This document shows positions 1-14,200 of a stretch of DNA of 64,000 bases, one piece after another (within the stretch, counting starts at the first letter, position 1; the number at the start of each line of letters is the position of its first letter). This DNA comes from Trichosphaerium sp. ATCC 40318. Lineage: Eukaryota > Discosea > Flabellinia > Trichosidae. Where the stretch lies: positions 124,001-188,000 of the forward strand of contig JALMLS010000354.1 in assembly GCA_038496445.1 (NCBI GenBank), read 5' to 3'. Position numbers and translations under genes: made by a program. The notes beneath the pieces were generated by a model. That model ran no database searches. It was not told the origin of the DNA and saw nothing but the letters and a program-made list of their open reading frames with translations.

Positions 1-3000
1 ATCTCTCCAGGACGAGCTATCGCGTGAGACATCTACTGACATTGTAACGGGTATGTCCACCATTATTACCCCTTTTTTTTTTTGACATATTTACCGTAGT
101 TGTGATATCATACGCGATCATGTTTCTTTATGTTGCCGTCGCTTTGGGAAGCATACGGTCACCATTTGGCGTGCACACTAAATTTTTACTCGGGCTTTGG
201 GGTGTTCTAATGGTACTCATGGCTCTTGTCATGGCACTAGGTACATATCAACGGCAACTCCTGCAACCCAATCGCGCTAACCACAGCCAACCTAGGTGTC
301 GCTGGATTTGCTGGGATACATGCCACTTTGATCATATCTGAAGTTATACCGTTTTTGGTGCTGGCGATTGGTGTTGACAATATCTTTATTCTTGTCGAAA
401 CATTCCAATCAACAGGTACCACCATCTTAGTTTTGTTATTCTATCCCTATTGTATTATTAACTGATTCATAGACTCGTCACTTTCTCCTCAAGACAGAAT
501 GGCGGCTACAATGGAAAAGGTAATCCGCCAAATATCATTTGTTTCAAAATCATTTTTGTATTTACTTTTGGATGGTTAAATAGGTTGGAACATCAATCAC
601 TATGGCTTCCATGTCTGAAGCCCTAGCGTTTTTACTTGGTATTTTGACGCGAATGCCTGCGGTAGTAGGTGCGAAAAAACCCAAAAAGATGAAAAAGTAG
701 TAGTGGTAGTTGGCTGACTGCCTGTTAGCGTTCTCAATGTACTCCTCATTGGCCATCTTGTTTGACTACTTGCTGCAAATCACCTGCTTTTGTGCAATGA
801 TGGCTATCGACGCACGTAGAACCAGTGCCAATCGCATTGACTGCGTGCCATGCATCCGTGTACGCTAAGGAACCATTTAAGCCTGGTTTTTAGTCCGCTT
901 CCTATTAATCTCGGTGTAGCTCAAAGCTGAAGAGTCGTGGCAGTCACGTGAGACCCTGAAGGCAAAGGAAGAAGCTGGCATTATAAGATCTGTGTTCCAT
1001 AGATTCTATGCACCATTCATCTTACATCCAGTTGTCAAGTTCGTTGCAGTCATATTGTTTGTTGGTGCGCTATTTACCAACAATATCCCTTTTATTGTTA
1101 GAAAAGAAACGAAAGTTGTGTACAACAAAATCCTTATTTTGACATGTAGGTCTTTTTGTCATGTGTGTCAATATTGTTGGGAATGGCGTACCTCAAGGTC
1201 TAGAGCAGCAAATTGCGTTGCCTCAAGATTCATACTTGCAAGACTACTTTGACGAACAGGCTGATCTCTTCAAGGTACGCATCTACAACTCCTTCACACG
1301 CAAGGTAGTGCTAACTGGCCCGTCGTTAGGTTGGCGCGCCTATTTATTGGGTGATAAAGGAGCCATACAATTATTCAGCGATTGCGCTACAAAACAAGTG
1401 CGTTCATACATTATTTACAAGTATGCTGTATTGTCATTGAGGCTAATGTGCGTACCTCGTGTAGATTGTGTGCGCTGGGCGCTGGTGTAGACGGCTGTAA
1501 AGCAGGCTCGTTGAGGAATAAATTGGGTGCAGGCACGTGATTTGCTTTATAAAGACACAACAACCACACTGCTTTCCTACTGGCTAATGTCTTTTTGTAG
1601 AAGCACTTATACCAGATCGCTCTTACTTGAGTGGCGCTATCAGCTCGTGGTTAGACACGTACATTGAATGGCTACATGCAACACGAACATGTGCGTCAAG
1701 AGGGCGGGGAGGCCAATTTTGTTGGCATAATTAAAGCAACTCTGAGACTAAATGCGACATATAGGTTGTAGACAATACAAGAACACAGCAGAGTTCGAGT
1801 TCTGTCCTCCTGAAGAAACGGACAGTAGTTTATGTGAACCATGCATAGATCCTTCCGAATTGAATAAACTCGAAATTCGGCTGGGTAGACCTCCTCCACA
1901 AAAGTTTTACGATCTATTTCCAATCTTTTTGCGAAGCACATGCACGGCAGTACGATAGAATTCGTGGTTGAAAAAAAAAAAAATATGGAGCTGATTCAAT
2001 TGATAGGCTTGCGCTCTTTGCGGTGAAGGTTTTCAAGGAGACACTACCTACTTTGATGGTAACTATGACATGCCCCAACTAATGGTGAGCTAACTTTAAT
2101 TGATAGCTTCTGGCAACAATCTGACTATGCCTCTGAATAAATCCGGACTTGGGCTGAATGTAACCATTGGCGCAACTCGATTCATGGGCTACCACACAAC
2201 GCTACGGGACCAGAATGAATTCATTGCAGCACTCAAAGTACGAGACTAATCCTTCTTCTGGTTTTTTTGTGTATCTATATCATCACACCCAACTAAGTAA
2301 TAATAGTCGGCGCGCAAGATATCAGACACTTTAAAGGAGACGCTCAATATCGAGATTTTCCCATACTCGGTATTTTATATTTTCTTTGAGCAATACCTCT
2401 ACATCAACAGAGTAACGCTCATGTGTCTTGGTCTAGCACTTGGTACGTCTCACCATCCCCTATGTGCAATCTGACAAGTACTCTAGCCGCAGTTTTCGTT
2501 GTGACACTATTGCTCATGGGTAATGTGGCAATGTCTGTCATGGTCACCCTCATGATGGCAATGATTGAAGTCGACATAATCGCTATCGTTAGCCTTTGGG
2601 GAGTGCGTCTCTTGTTAATTCAAAATCTACATTCACCAGAATATCTATTAATCTTATCAATTAGGTCCATCTGAACGCGGTATCTGTTGTCAATTTGGTT
2701 ATGGCTATTGGTATCTCGGTTGAGTTTTGTGTGCACATCGCCGTAAGATAACAAAAAATTTATATTACGTGTAATCTCATGCTTTGCAATAGAATTCCTT
2801 CATGTCACAGGTGGGTACTCGACAGTCCCGTGCCCACAAAGCACTCGTGGACATGGGTAGTGCCGTATTTAAAGGTATCACAATCACGAAATTTCTTGGT
2901 GTTGTTGTTCTAGCGTTTGCGAATTCAGATATCTTCAGGTACCTCTTTTTTTTTTTGTAAATATTTGATGAGAATTTTTTGTTAACAACACATACAATAG

Positions 3001-3127
3001 GGTTTATTACTTCCGCATGTATTTCATGATAGTTATTGTTGGTGCAACACATGGCCTGTTGTTTTGGCCAATTGTATTAAGTTTAATGGGTCCAAACACT
3101 AAAAAGAAAGTGTGCAGTCTCTTTTGA
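1..3127 (+). CDS. NPC1: NPC intracellular cholesterol transporter 1, C-terminal part (5' partial)
   Basis: Seen: the spliced exons read as the second half of NPC1. The sterol-sensing domain comes first, with VIPFLVLAIGVDNIFILVET around 335-415. Further membrane segments follow (SMYSSLAILFDYLLQITCF near 740-790), then a lumenal loop with DSYLQDYFDEQADLFK (1215-1275) and FEFCPPEETDSSLCEPC (1790-1850). The last helices carry NLVMAIGISVEFC (2690-2740), VGATHGLLFWPIVLSL and the stop at 3125-3127. Known: NPC1 is a multipass RND-type transporter that moves sterol out of the late endosome/lysosome, taking it from NPC2. At least a dozen short introns interrupt the frame, many beginning GTAC. The start and the N-terminal NPC1/2-binding domains lie left of the window. 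The C-terminus ends ...KKKVCSLF, with no dileucine-type sorting signal visible. It converges with INTS6, leaving only 67 bp between the stops. Patched or SCAP are less likely because of the NPC1-specific GVDNIFILV context and lumenal loop. Confidence 0.93.
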
Positions 3128-3194
3128 ATTGTTTGTGTAAAATAAACACCCTATTGTTGCACTTTGTTACAAATCCTTTTATTTAGATCTTTAG

Positions 3195-6091
3195 CTAGTT
3201 TACTGCTAGGCTTGCTAATTGCCTTGCCAAGATATCTTTTTTGTACATGCCACACACTTGGATGGCGTAATTTAACACCAGGCTCTTTTCTGTAATACCT
3301 CCTTTCACGCTTTCCAAAGCCTCAACCACAAATGTAGAGTCACCTCTGCCCGGAGTACGTATAGCCTTGCGTAAGGTTTCTTTTACCGTGCGGTTGTGCT
3401 TCTGTTCCTTTTGTTGTACACGTCGTTTTATGGTTGAAGGTTTTACGCTAGGCAGCTCAGCGCTACCGTTGGCATCTGGCAAGTCCTCTTCGTCCACTGT
3501 GGAGTCTGAGTCGGGTTCTGATTCTACATCAACCGGCTCATCTACCGTCTTTTGCTTTTTGGAAGGCGGTCCACCCTCCATTTTGGGCGCTGCTCTTTTG
3601 TTACCACTGATATTATTGGACCCTTGTTGATTAATGAGGTCGGCTGCCTCGTCCACAGCTTGCAAGTGGTGGCGCATTCCGCTTTTTTTTTTCTTGAGGA
3701 AAGGATTGCCAAACGTCATCCGCAATCCTTGTGCATTCGGATCCAGTGGCCGGAGGGTTTGTTTTTTCAACAAGACTTCTTGGTAGTTGCCCATTTGCGA
3801 TATTGGGACAGAATGCTTTTGATCTACATTTATGTGTTATTTCTATGTTTGAAAAAAGGTAAATGGAAACGCCATTTCTGGTGCGCTGCTCATCTTACCT
3901 ACAGCACGTGATGCCTTTGGATTGCTTATCCGACCGCGCAACATTTGCAGTACATTTATCAACTCGGTACGGGGGATATCAAACGGGTTACGTATGCGGC
4001 CAACATCGCCTTGAAACACAAATGTCAACAATTCTTTTTTTTCGGATTTGGGGTTGTGTTGGATGGGTACGTACCTATCACATCGCTCTTGCTCCCACTA
4101 AATCGTTTGGTTGTATAGTCGTAGTGCGGTGGCACGTGGGGCGTTCTCTTATCCTTGCGTTGATCTTCTACAAATTTGGCATACAGCTTAGCATCTGACG
4201 CACAAGGCATGTCGTGGTTAGTCGGGGAAGAATCAAGTGCTTTACAAAGAGGGTCGTACCTTGCGTTATGGCATTCAGCCGCTGCCCAAGTTCGTAGCTC
4301 ACACCAACATCTTGGAACTTATCTAGTGTACTCTGAATGCCATGGTACCGCTTCAAGACTAGTAACAGCTCCGGTTTAGTACTTCCATGGCCCACCTACA
4401 AAAGTTTCTGTGGCGTACCGTTTTTAAGGTATGGTATGTAGTAGAACGGGGCTGTGTGCATGTAAACGTCGAGCTCTTGTCTCAACTGTGAAGTTCCTCT
4501 TCCTTGAAAAGGATGGAGCTGATGCAAAATTGAAAAGAGGCGCGGGTAGTCGTAAGGTAAGATAAACATTGTCACGCTCTTTCCACTGCCCCTCAAATAC
4601 CCAAATGGCACTAGACCGTGGGCTGGTGAGCTAGAGCCAGCTATGTACACCTAAGCGCATAATAAATACTAGGTTTAAACGGAAACTCGTACGTGCCTGA
4701 TAGGCCTTTGTGGAATTGCTCTTTAGTATCCAATCTGTGATTGAGTTTTTTTCTATGAGGTATTTGTCCACAGGAAACCCTTCTGGTATGCGGGGATCTG
4801 ATCCGCTGCGGGATACTAATATATTGGGGTACGCACTGCGGGGTGGCTATACAAACTTTAGTAACAACAACAACGCACATTCTCTAAAAATTGTGTTGCA
4901 AGGAGGAAGGGGGTGTGTGGTACCAGTGTCGATGATTTGGATGTTAGGTAAAATTCCTCAGGTATTGGCCAATGGCAAGGGTTCTGCCCGTTTTGAGGAT
5001 AAATTGTTGATTTTGGCTAAAGGAGTACAATGACGAGTTAGTCTACAAGGTACATGTAAAGTATAGAGGAGCACGTACCACAGACAATGGTCTAACACTC
5101 CCACGCTCACGCTGTGTGAAGGCGACTGTTAAGCCTTGTTGTGCTGATACTTTGCGCAATATGGCTTCAATCGCCTGTTGCACCTGCTGCATCGAACCGC
5201 ACGCATGAATCTTAGCGCCAATCTCTTTTGCAATACCAGCGTGCAGTGGAGGTATAGTCATGTGCGGTTTTCCGCCACGCAAGCCTGAAAGTCTGAGTAG
5301 AATGCTAAATGCGTGTTGATCCCATCGCACGATCCCTCAAAAACGCGTTAGCAAACTATCACAACAGTCCTATTCTAGAAAATACAGGGTGATGGCTGCA
5401 AAAGTGAGTACCTTTAAAAAAATCGCCACCAGGCAATTTGGACTGTTTGTGAAAATTAGCACGTGCAACAAAAAAATAAAAAACACAAGAAAATAGAGCG
5501 ATTAACTACTGCTGTACCTCAGGAATGTATCCACCCGTTGCATCTCCCTGTCCTGATGTGAACCCCCCACCGTTGCTCAACAGTATGACGCAACCTGGCT
5601 CTGCTATCCATGGAGCCCTGCCCTGGAGTTGCATGTAAGTTAATTAATGTCTTGGCAACCCCATGCGAACACGTACCTGGGAGAAGTTATCGATACCTAC
5701 TTCCATACGATACAAGTTGAGTAAATCGAAGCCGCTTCTTAGGGCAGCACCAGGATCGCTAAGACCACTTGCACGCAAATTTTTTAGTTTGTCTAGAAAC
5801 ACGGTAAACGTGTCCTTCCAGCCAACCTATGTGGTTTGAGCATCGTAACGTTGGTATCACGCACCTTTATAGCGTTAGCGCCCTTATCGGATGTAACAAG
5901 CAAATAACGATCATTACGCGCGCTTTGATCGCGTGCCCGAAGCTTTACAAACATTTCTATGGCGCTCTTCGCGCAATCAAGAATTGTCATGCCTAAAATT
6001 GTTTTAATAGTATGTAAGGCGTCCAATACGTACCACTCGCAGACCGCTGGTTCATTGAGCCTGATGTGTCTACTACAAAAACAAATATCAT
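3195..6091 (-). CDS. INTS6: Integrator complex subunit 6
   Basis: Seen: reading leftwards from ATG 6091 the first exon gives MIFVFVVDTSGSMNQRSAS, a von Willebrand A domain with an intact MIDAS (DTSGSMN). Next come TILDCAKSAIEMFVKLRARD (about 6000-5940), FRWDQHAFSILLRLSGL (5330-5280) and the PFGYLRGSGKSVTMFILPYDYP block (4600-4540). The strongly conserved MGNYQEVLLKKQTLRPLDPN..FGNPF block lies at 3794-3700. An acidic, Lys-rich linker precedes a C-terminal helical domain (VKETLRKAIRTPGRG...) like the one by which human INTS6 binds INTS3/SOSS. Known: Integrator is a metazoan/protist complex that cleaves snRNA 3' ends and attenuates RNA polymerase II; INTS6 helps recruit PP2A. The start was chosen because the MIDAS motif begins only eight residues after this Met and the human protein starts the same way. 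The gene is divergent from the methionyl-tRNA synthetase, with 128 bp between starts. Confidence 0.92.
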
Positions 6092-6219
6092 CGCAGCGCA
6101 TTAAAAAAAACCGTTAGAAGACTATTGACAACTGGTGTGACGTTGCGTTGGTTGAGTACGAATTGTAAATTTGGTTGTTTTAAGTCTAACTGCTCTTCCT
6201 TAAACACACTCTACGTGCG

Positions 6220-8678
<2,459 letters not shown>

Positions 8679-8735
8679 AACACCACATCAAACACGTGTC
8701 ACCTTTTTACATCATGAAACGCTTCATGTCGCCAT

Positions 8736-10538
8736 CTAGTTGGTAGAGACATCGTCGTCGGCTTCCACTTCTAAAAGATTGTAGTAGTGAGCGAAAGACC
8801 AGATATATATAAAGTGATAAAAACAGTGTTACCTAGAAGTCCATCATTGAAGTCAGTTGAAATAAAATTCTGCAATCTAGGATCATCCTCCGTAGTCTGA
8901 TCTTGATTTCAAGTGTTAATAAAATGACATGACAAAGTATGGTAATAAATACCTTTTGTCAACAGCGATCGTTGCGTCAAAAGGGAAATCACACAGCCTG
9001 TGTGCACAAATACAATCTTTGTGTTGGTATTAATGCTCAGCGCTCCATTTAGCAGTTGTTCGCGAAATGCAAAATAGGCCGGTGCAGATAAGGCCTATCA
9101 GACATAAACTACCGAAAACATATCCAAAAAAAAAAAGGATTATGTCCTCATTTCATTTGAAGAGTCACGCACTGGATCTAAAACGATACCCTCTGCTTGT
9201 GCCAAGTGACGCATTGCACGATTAATATCTATCAATAACGTTGTAAGCTATATTCGTCGGTGCTGAGTGACTAGTATACTGACCTGGTCTGTATGACTCA
9301 TCACGATATCTATCTAGCAGTACGTAGTGACCAGCATGATAATTAGTACCATACGCTACCGTAAGGTGTAAGATACTTTATTACTTTAAGGGCCCTAAAG
9401 GTTGTATGGTTAGACACGTGCCTTTGTTAAAGTCTTTGTGAAGTCGTTGGATTGCATGTCGGACTTGTTGCTCAGTGTGCTTAATGCTAACGCCGACTAC
9501 CTTCAAGTGCTTACAGTTGAATACTTGTCTACCGATAAGAATACCAGCTAAGGCGTGCGCACGGTTAGCGTGGGCTGGGATGAGAAAAATTGTTACCAAG
9601 GCTAGTTCCTGTATCGACTGGTACGATAACGTGGGTAGGTTTTATTTTACTCAAGTCTACAAGCTCTCTGACCTAGAGCGCAGGATTTAAATAAATTAAA
9701 CACGTGCGCCATGGTAATTTTGAAACAAAATAAAGAATTGTATTGTAGCTTACCAGATCCACGTAGCCCCACAACCCCGCAGGCGTGCTTCCTCCCTCTG
9801 GGATAAAGTAAGGAATCTCTCTAATGCGGCGTGTTACTAAGGTTCGAAATGGATTTTGTGTTGGTACCCTTTTCTGAGTAATCGAGTACAGAGACTGTCT
9901 ACACGTTGTGCTATTCTCGTGTATTGCGATTTGTCAAGATACTCTATCGCAGCGCCTACATACCAATTCAGTGGTTTCTGTAATGCGGCAATTGAGAGTG
10001 CTTCACGTACCGCACATTTCCATCAAGAATAAATTTGGTTTCGGAACACCGCTGGGTTTTTCTCCTCGCAAGAACAAGTAGCAATCCATGTTCATTTGCC
10101 TGGCTGTGATGGCACATGTTCTGTTCAAGAAAAAGATTGTGACATTTCAACTACAACAGCTTTCTATGACTACCACAACTGTACCTGCACCAATCAGAAT
10201 CTGGAGAATCACCGTATGTGATAATGACAGTTGCCTGCTTCGTTTTGGCCTCATGCATGATAAATTCAAGTTTGCGCACCTAGTTAGAGCGTTTACCATC
10301 AAATGTATGACACTGTGTTATATTTAATTAAATAGATACGTACAGTACAACCATCAGCAGCACTAGCTCCCACGTTATCATCTCGCTTTATGTAGAGCTT
10401 TTCTTTTAAAGACTTGCTGACATTGTCCAACGGTGCCAATTGAGAAGGTAACGAACATAAAGATACCTTGTGGGGCCGTATAAGATCTGGGAAAGCCTTT
10501 TTAGCAGTAGACGAGGCGCCACCGCCAAAACTGAACAT
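8736..10538 (-). CDS. D-cysteine desulfhydrase/ACC deaminase family protein, probably catalytically altered
   Basis: Seen: exons read from ATG 10538 give LAPLDNVSKSLKEKLYIKRDD, VRKLEFIMHEAKTKQATVIIT, TARQMNMDCYLFLRGEKPSG, IREIPYFIPEGGSTPAGLWGY, AHALAGILIGRQ, INRAMRHLAQAEGIVLDPVR and KIVFVHTGC. These follow the order of PLP-dependent D-cysteine desulfhydrase/1-aminocyclopropane-1-carboxylate deaminase (tryptophan-synthase-beta fold). Known: active members use a Schiff-base Lys in an SGNK motif just before VRKLEF, and an SNH motif that holds the PLP/carboxylate. Here the most natural splicing gives ADGCT-VRKLEF, with no Lys at that position, and SDW in place of SNH. A distant pseudoenzyme, or mis-joined exons, are both possible. 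The C-terminal tail is acidic (LLEVEADDDVSTN). It converges with MARS2. Confidence 0.7.
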
Positions 10539-10747
10539 GCTTCTGTATCAACAGTAATGTGTCACTTAATGCCGAACTCTTAACAAGGAACTAGGCGATT
10601 TTACTCGCACGTGACTTTAAAAAAACCCGATAAATTGTGCTTGGATGCCCAGTGGTGCAGATCTGACATTGTTATGTAGCCAGAAATTAAAGTAGCAAAA
10701 GCAAAATTACGTTACTTATACCAAACTTGGAACTGAGGAGCAGTTTA

Positions 10748-11270
10748 TTATACAAGCAAGGTATTAGGTGTAAGACTGTAAGCTTCGCTTGGGTAGGCTG
10801 GTAGTACCTTGATCTCCGGTGGTATTTTCCTTGGTTTGCAAGCACTTACGCCGCCTGCAACGACAAGATTCCACGTATGTTTAAAGCTGGGATGTGTCAA
10901 ATCTGTGTCTATAAGGTGTATTAATCAGTAGTGTACTCTAATCAACCATTTCAATGAAACTAGAATAATTTACTTGTGGCTGGATGGACATCTTTTCCTC
11001 TATCACCATATTCTTTCGCTAAGTATTTTACACTATGGCGAGTAAGAGCTATGTTCTTTGGTTTACAGTACTTACCTGTAAAACACGTGTGGTTATAATA
11101 CTCAAAAACACATTCCAAATACCTTCGTATACTCCGTGCGTGTTCAAAAGCGATGTAAGTTTGTTTTAAAAGTCCAACTAATCTTATCCGCAAGAAAAAG
11201 TACCCAAGTTGGTGAATTATCAAGTTTATTCAGAAAGCCTTCTTTTCGAATACCTACCAGTACATTGCAT
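10748..11270 (-). CDS. Unrecognised small protein gene (tentative)
   Basis: Seen: three spliceable open stretches on the minus strand read about MQCTVGLLKQTYIAFEHA, then RRYLECVFEYYNHTCF, ALTRHSVKYLAKEYGDRG, HPSFKHTWNLVVAGGVSACK and IPPEIKVLPAYPSEAY before a stop at 10748-10750. Codon use looks coding-like and the donors are GTAAGT or GTAGGT. I do not recognise the family; the helical middle section only faintly resembles a histone fold. The proposed ATG at 11270 lies just 6 bp from the start of the divergent LYS1-LYS2 gene. The true first exon may therefore be elsewhere, or the two genes share a very compact promoter. Confidence 0.38.
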
Positions 11271-11276
11271 GACGTT

Positions 11277-14200
11277 ATGAGTGAAGCGGACAAGTACGTT
11301 TTGTGATGCGTTAGCAATTTATAACAAAAGGTCGCACAGAATACGCAGGAAAAATCCACACATATGGCTACGGGCAGAGCTAAACCCAGAAGAGACAAGT
11401 ACATACATTTTTACGCTTTTTACGACTTTTCTCACTCTTTTTCGCGTAGGAGCGCCTCTGACGCCTGCACACGCTAAAGAATTGATTGGCCTCGGTTTTA
11501 AAGGTTGTTTTAGATGATTTCTCCAAGTTCATTCTTAATGTCAACCATTAGTTACCGTAGAACATTCACAAACGCGTACTTTTACAGACGCAGAATACAA
11601 AGAAGCAGGGTGCGCACAGCTTACAGCGTTTTGTTAAATGTTGCCAGCTGCTCGCTTGTTGGTAGCGGGGAATGGAAGGATGGGGATCCACATGCCGTAA
11701 TTCTAGGCCTTGGCGCACTTCCTGCTGGCGGAAATGTACGTGACAAGCAGCACAATTTAGTCAGTTGCTTGCGAACACTCTAATTAAGAGTGCGATCAGT
11801 GGTAGAGTTCTTACAAGCGGTAGGCTGATTCACCACTTTTACATCGCCATTTGTACTTTGGCTACGCCTTTAAAAAGCAGCATGCCTGGCGCGAGCTCTT
11901 ACTGCGCTATCTATTTGGAGGTGGTAAGTTACACAGTCTGCAATATTTTTGTTTACCGTAGTAACGTTGTGCGGCAGGTACACTACTTGACATTGAGTAT
12001 TTGGTCGATGACAACGGCAAACGCCTTACATCTTTCGGTAATATGGCGGGTTATATTGGTATGGCCGCAGGTGTGCTCGCCTGGGCGAGACAAGAGCTCT
12101 CACAAGTACGCAAAGAAAATGTCACAACGTCCAAGTAAGTGCATGTTTTTGACATTCACATGTAGGTAAAAATCAAAATCCCGAAAAACATGTTAAAGGA
12201 CATGGACGACACACCATTTTTTGACTACTTGAAAACATTACTTCAAACGGCTGTTACGTTCGCCAAAAGAGAACCAAAGGTTGTTGTAATTGGAGCGAAT
12301 GGATTGGTTGGTACAGGTACTTACTGACAGTCTCCAGGCTATCTCTCTGTTTGCAACCCAAATTATTATTATGCACGACTCTAAATCGTTTTCGTTAAGG
12401 CGCTGTTCTGATGGCTAACAAACTGGGCATACATGTGGACAAGTGGACTCGCAAGGAAACAAGTGAGCCAGGGCCATATCCTGTATTGTCAACAGATTAT
12501 GACATCTTGTTGAATGCAATCAAACTCGACAAGACTTGTGATACACCCTTCCTCACTGAAAATCTTGTTCGTGATCCTGCGCGATCTTTATCCGTTGTAG
12601 TGGACGTCAGTTGCGATTTTAAAAATGACAAAGTACGCTTTCATTAATATTAGAGTACGACCAGATACTAATGTAACCGCGTCCTTTAGAATCCTTTGCC
12701 AATCTACCACAAATCCACAACATTTGAAAATCCAACGCTTCGTATTTTGGACAGCGAAAAGAGACCATTGGATGTAATCGCTATCCCTACACTCGCACGG
12801 CTTTTACCCAAAGAATCTAGTCGCAACTTCTCTGGTTTGCTTATCCCACAATTGAAAGAGCTCGCCAACTACGAAACTAGCGCCGTTTGGCGTCGAGTAG
12901 TTAACGTATTTGAAGCCTCTACAAAGGGCATGAAACCACATGTAAGTCTTTTTAATTTAAAGAAAATTTTGGTGAGGAGTACTAAATATTTGATATTAAG
13001 CCGCTACCACGTGCACTGCCTCCAAGAAATCCGCTATCAGGACTACAAACCACTTTAAATCAAAGGCGTATTTGGGATTTGCATAGAACTAACAAAGCTG
13101 CTTTTAATCTGTGTCGTGCAGTGTCTATTGAAGGTACACAGCTATAACAACTATAACAAACCAAATCATCAAGCGTGTTAATCGCTTACATGGCCTTAGG
13201 CACCATCGATCCTCATAAGCTCCAAAAAGCCGCACAGAATGTGGTAGCCTCATCTGAGATTTTGCGCACTACTTTAGCGCTTGATGTTGACAACAAATTG
13301 ATACAATTGACGCAGCAAGATGTGCCAATCACTATTGCAAACAAGGACTTTAGCAGCGCCAACGATTGGGCTTCCAAATTGGACGAGCTATGCGCAGCAG
13401 AGCTACAAGTACTTTGTTCATCACGATCAATCCCAACTGTGCCCTAACACGAATAATAGAAACCATTCGATCTGTCTGTGCCACCACTCATTAGATTAGT
13501 GCTGGTTCGCAAGCCTGGAGGTCACGTACTCGTTGTTGTTGTGCATAGAATCATAGCCGATGATATCAGCGCTGATTACATTTTATTGACTATTCTCAAC
13601 GCCCTTGCTGGCCACCCGAACGCTACCTCCAACGTACCCAGAATACAACTTGTTTGGTAAAAGTTCTAAGTGCACTAAAACCATTTGATAGATACAATTC
13701 GCTGACTTTGCGCACTGGAACAGACAACGTTGGGTTGACCGACAATTGCCACGCAAGGAAGAACAGTCTCCTGTCGTCGCTAAGCCTACTGGAGAAGAAG
13801 AGGGTGTACAGCACTGGAAAGATCAACTCGGTGGCAGTGTACACATATTGCAAGTACCAATGGATAAGCCACGTTCTGCAGACCCAACATATGCTTGCAC
13901 TCGGCAGCGATTTGCTCTATCGATGGAACTTACCAAGAGCATACAACAACTTGCCAAACGAGTTTCCGGCAGACACGTACGCAGCTTGCTAGCTTTCTAA
14001 TATCACGGTACATATTAAGTGGTTATTGAAGGCGCTCTACATTACTTTGTTGTCTGCCTTTAAAGTCATGCTTTACCGGTTTACTCGAGAAGAAGACATT
14101 ATTATCGGGACTCAAGTCGATGGACGTATTCGCCCTAGCTTGCGTAACGTTATTGGCCCTTTTGGTACGTGTTATCACCCTACATACTATTTTTAATGCT

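Noticed and set aside
237-425. Minus-strand ORFs over NPC1, LYS2, MPP-beta and the receptor
   Set aside because: They are shadows of conserved genes on the other strand and resemble no family.
9381-9600. Possible tRNA from GGTTCGA-like sequences near 9840 and 8450
   Set aside because: These lie inside protein exons and show no cloverleaf or A box.
13001-13200. An independent start for LYS2
   Set aside because: The first condensation exon has no Met before QRRIW, and the next ATG lies in an intron. The fusion is the simpler model.
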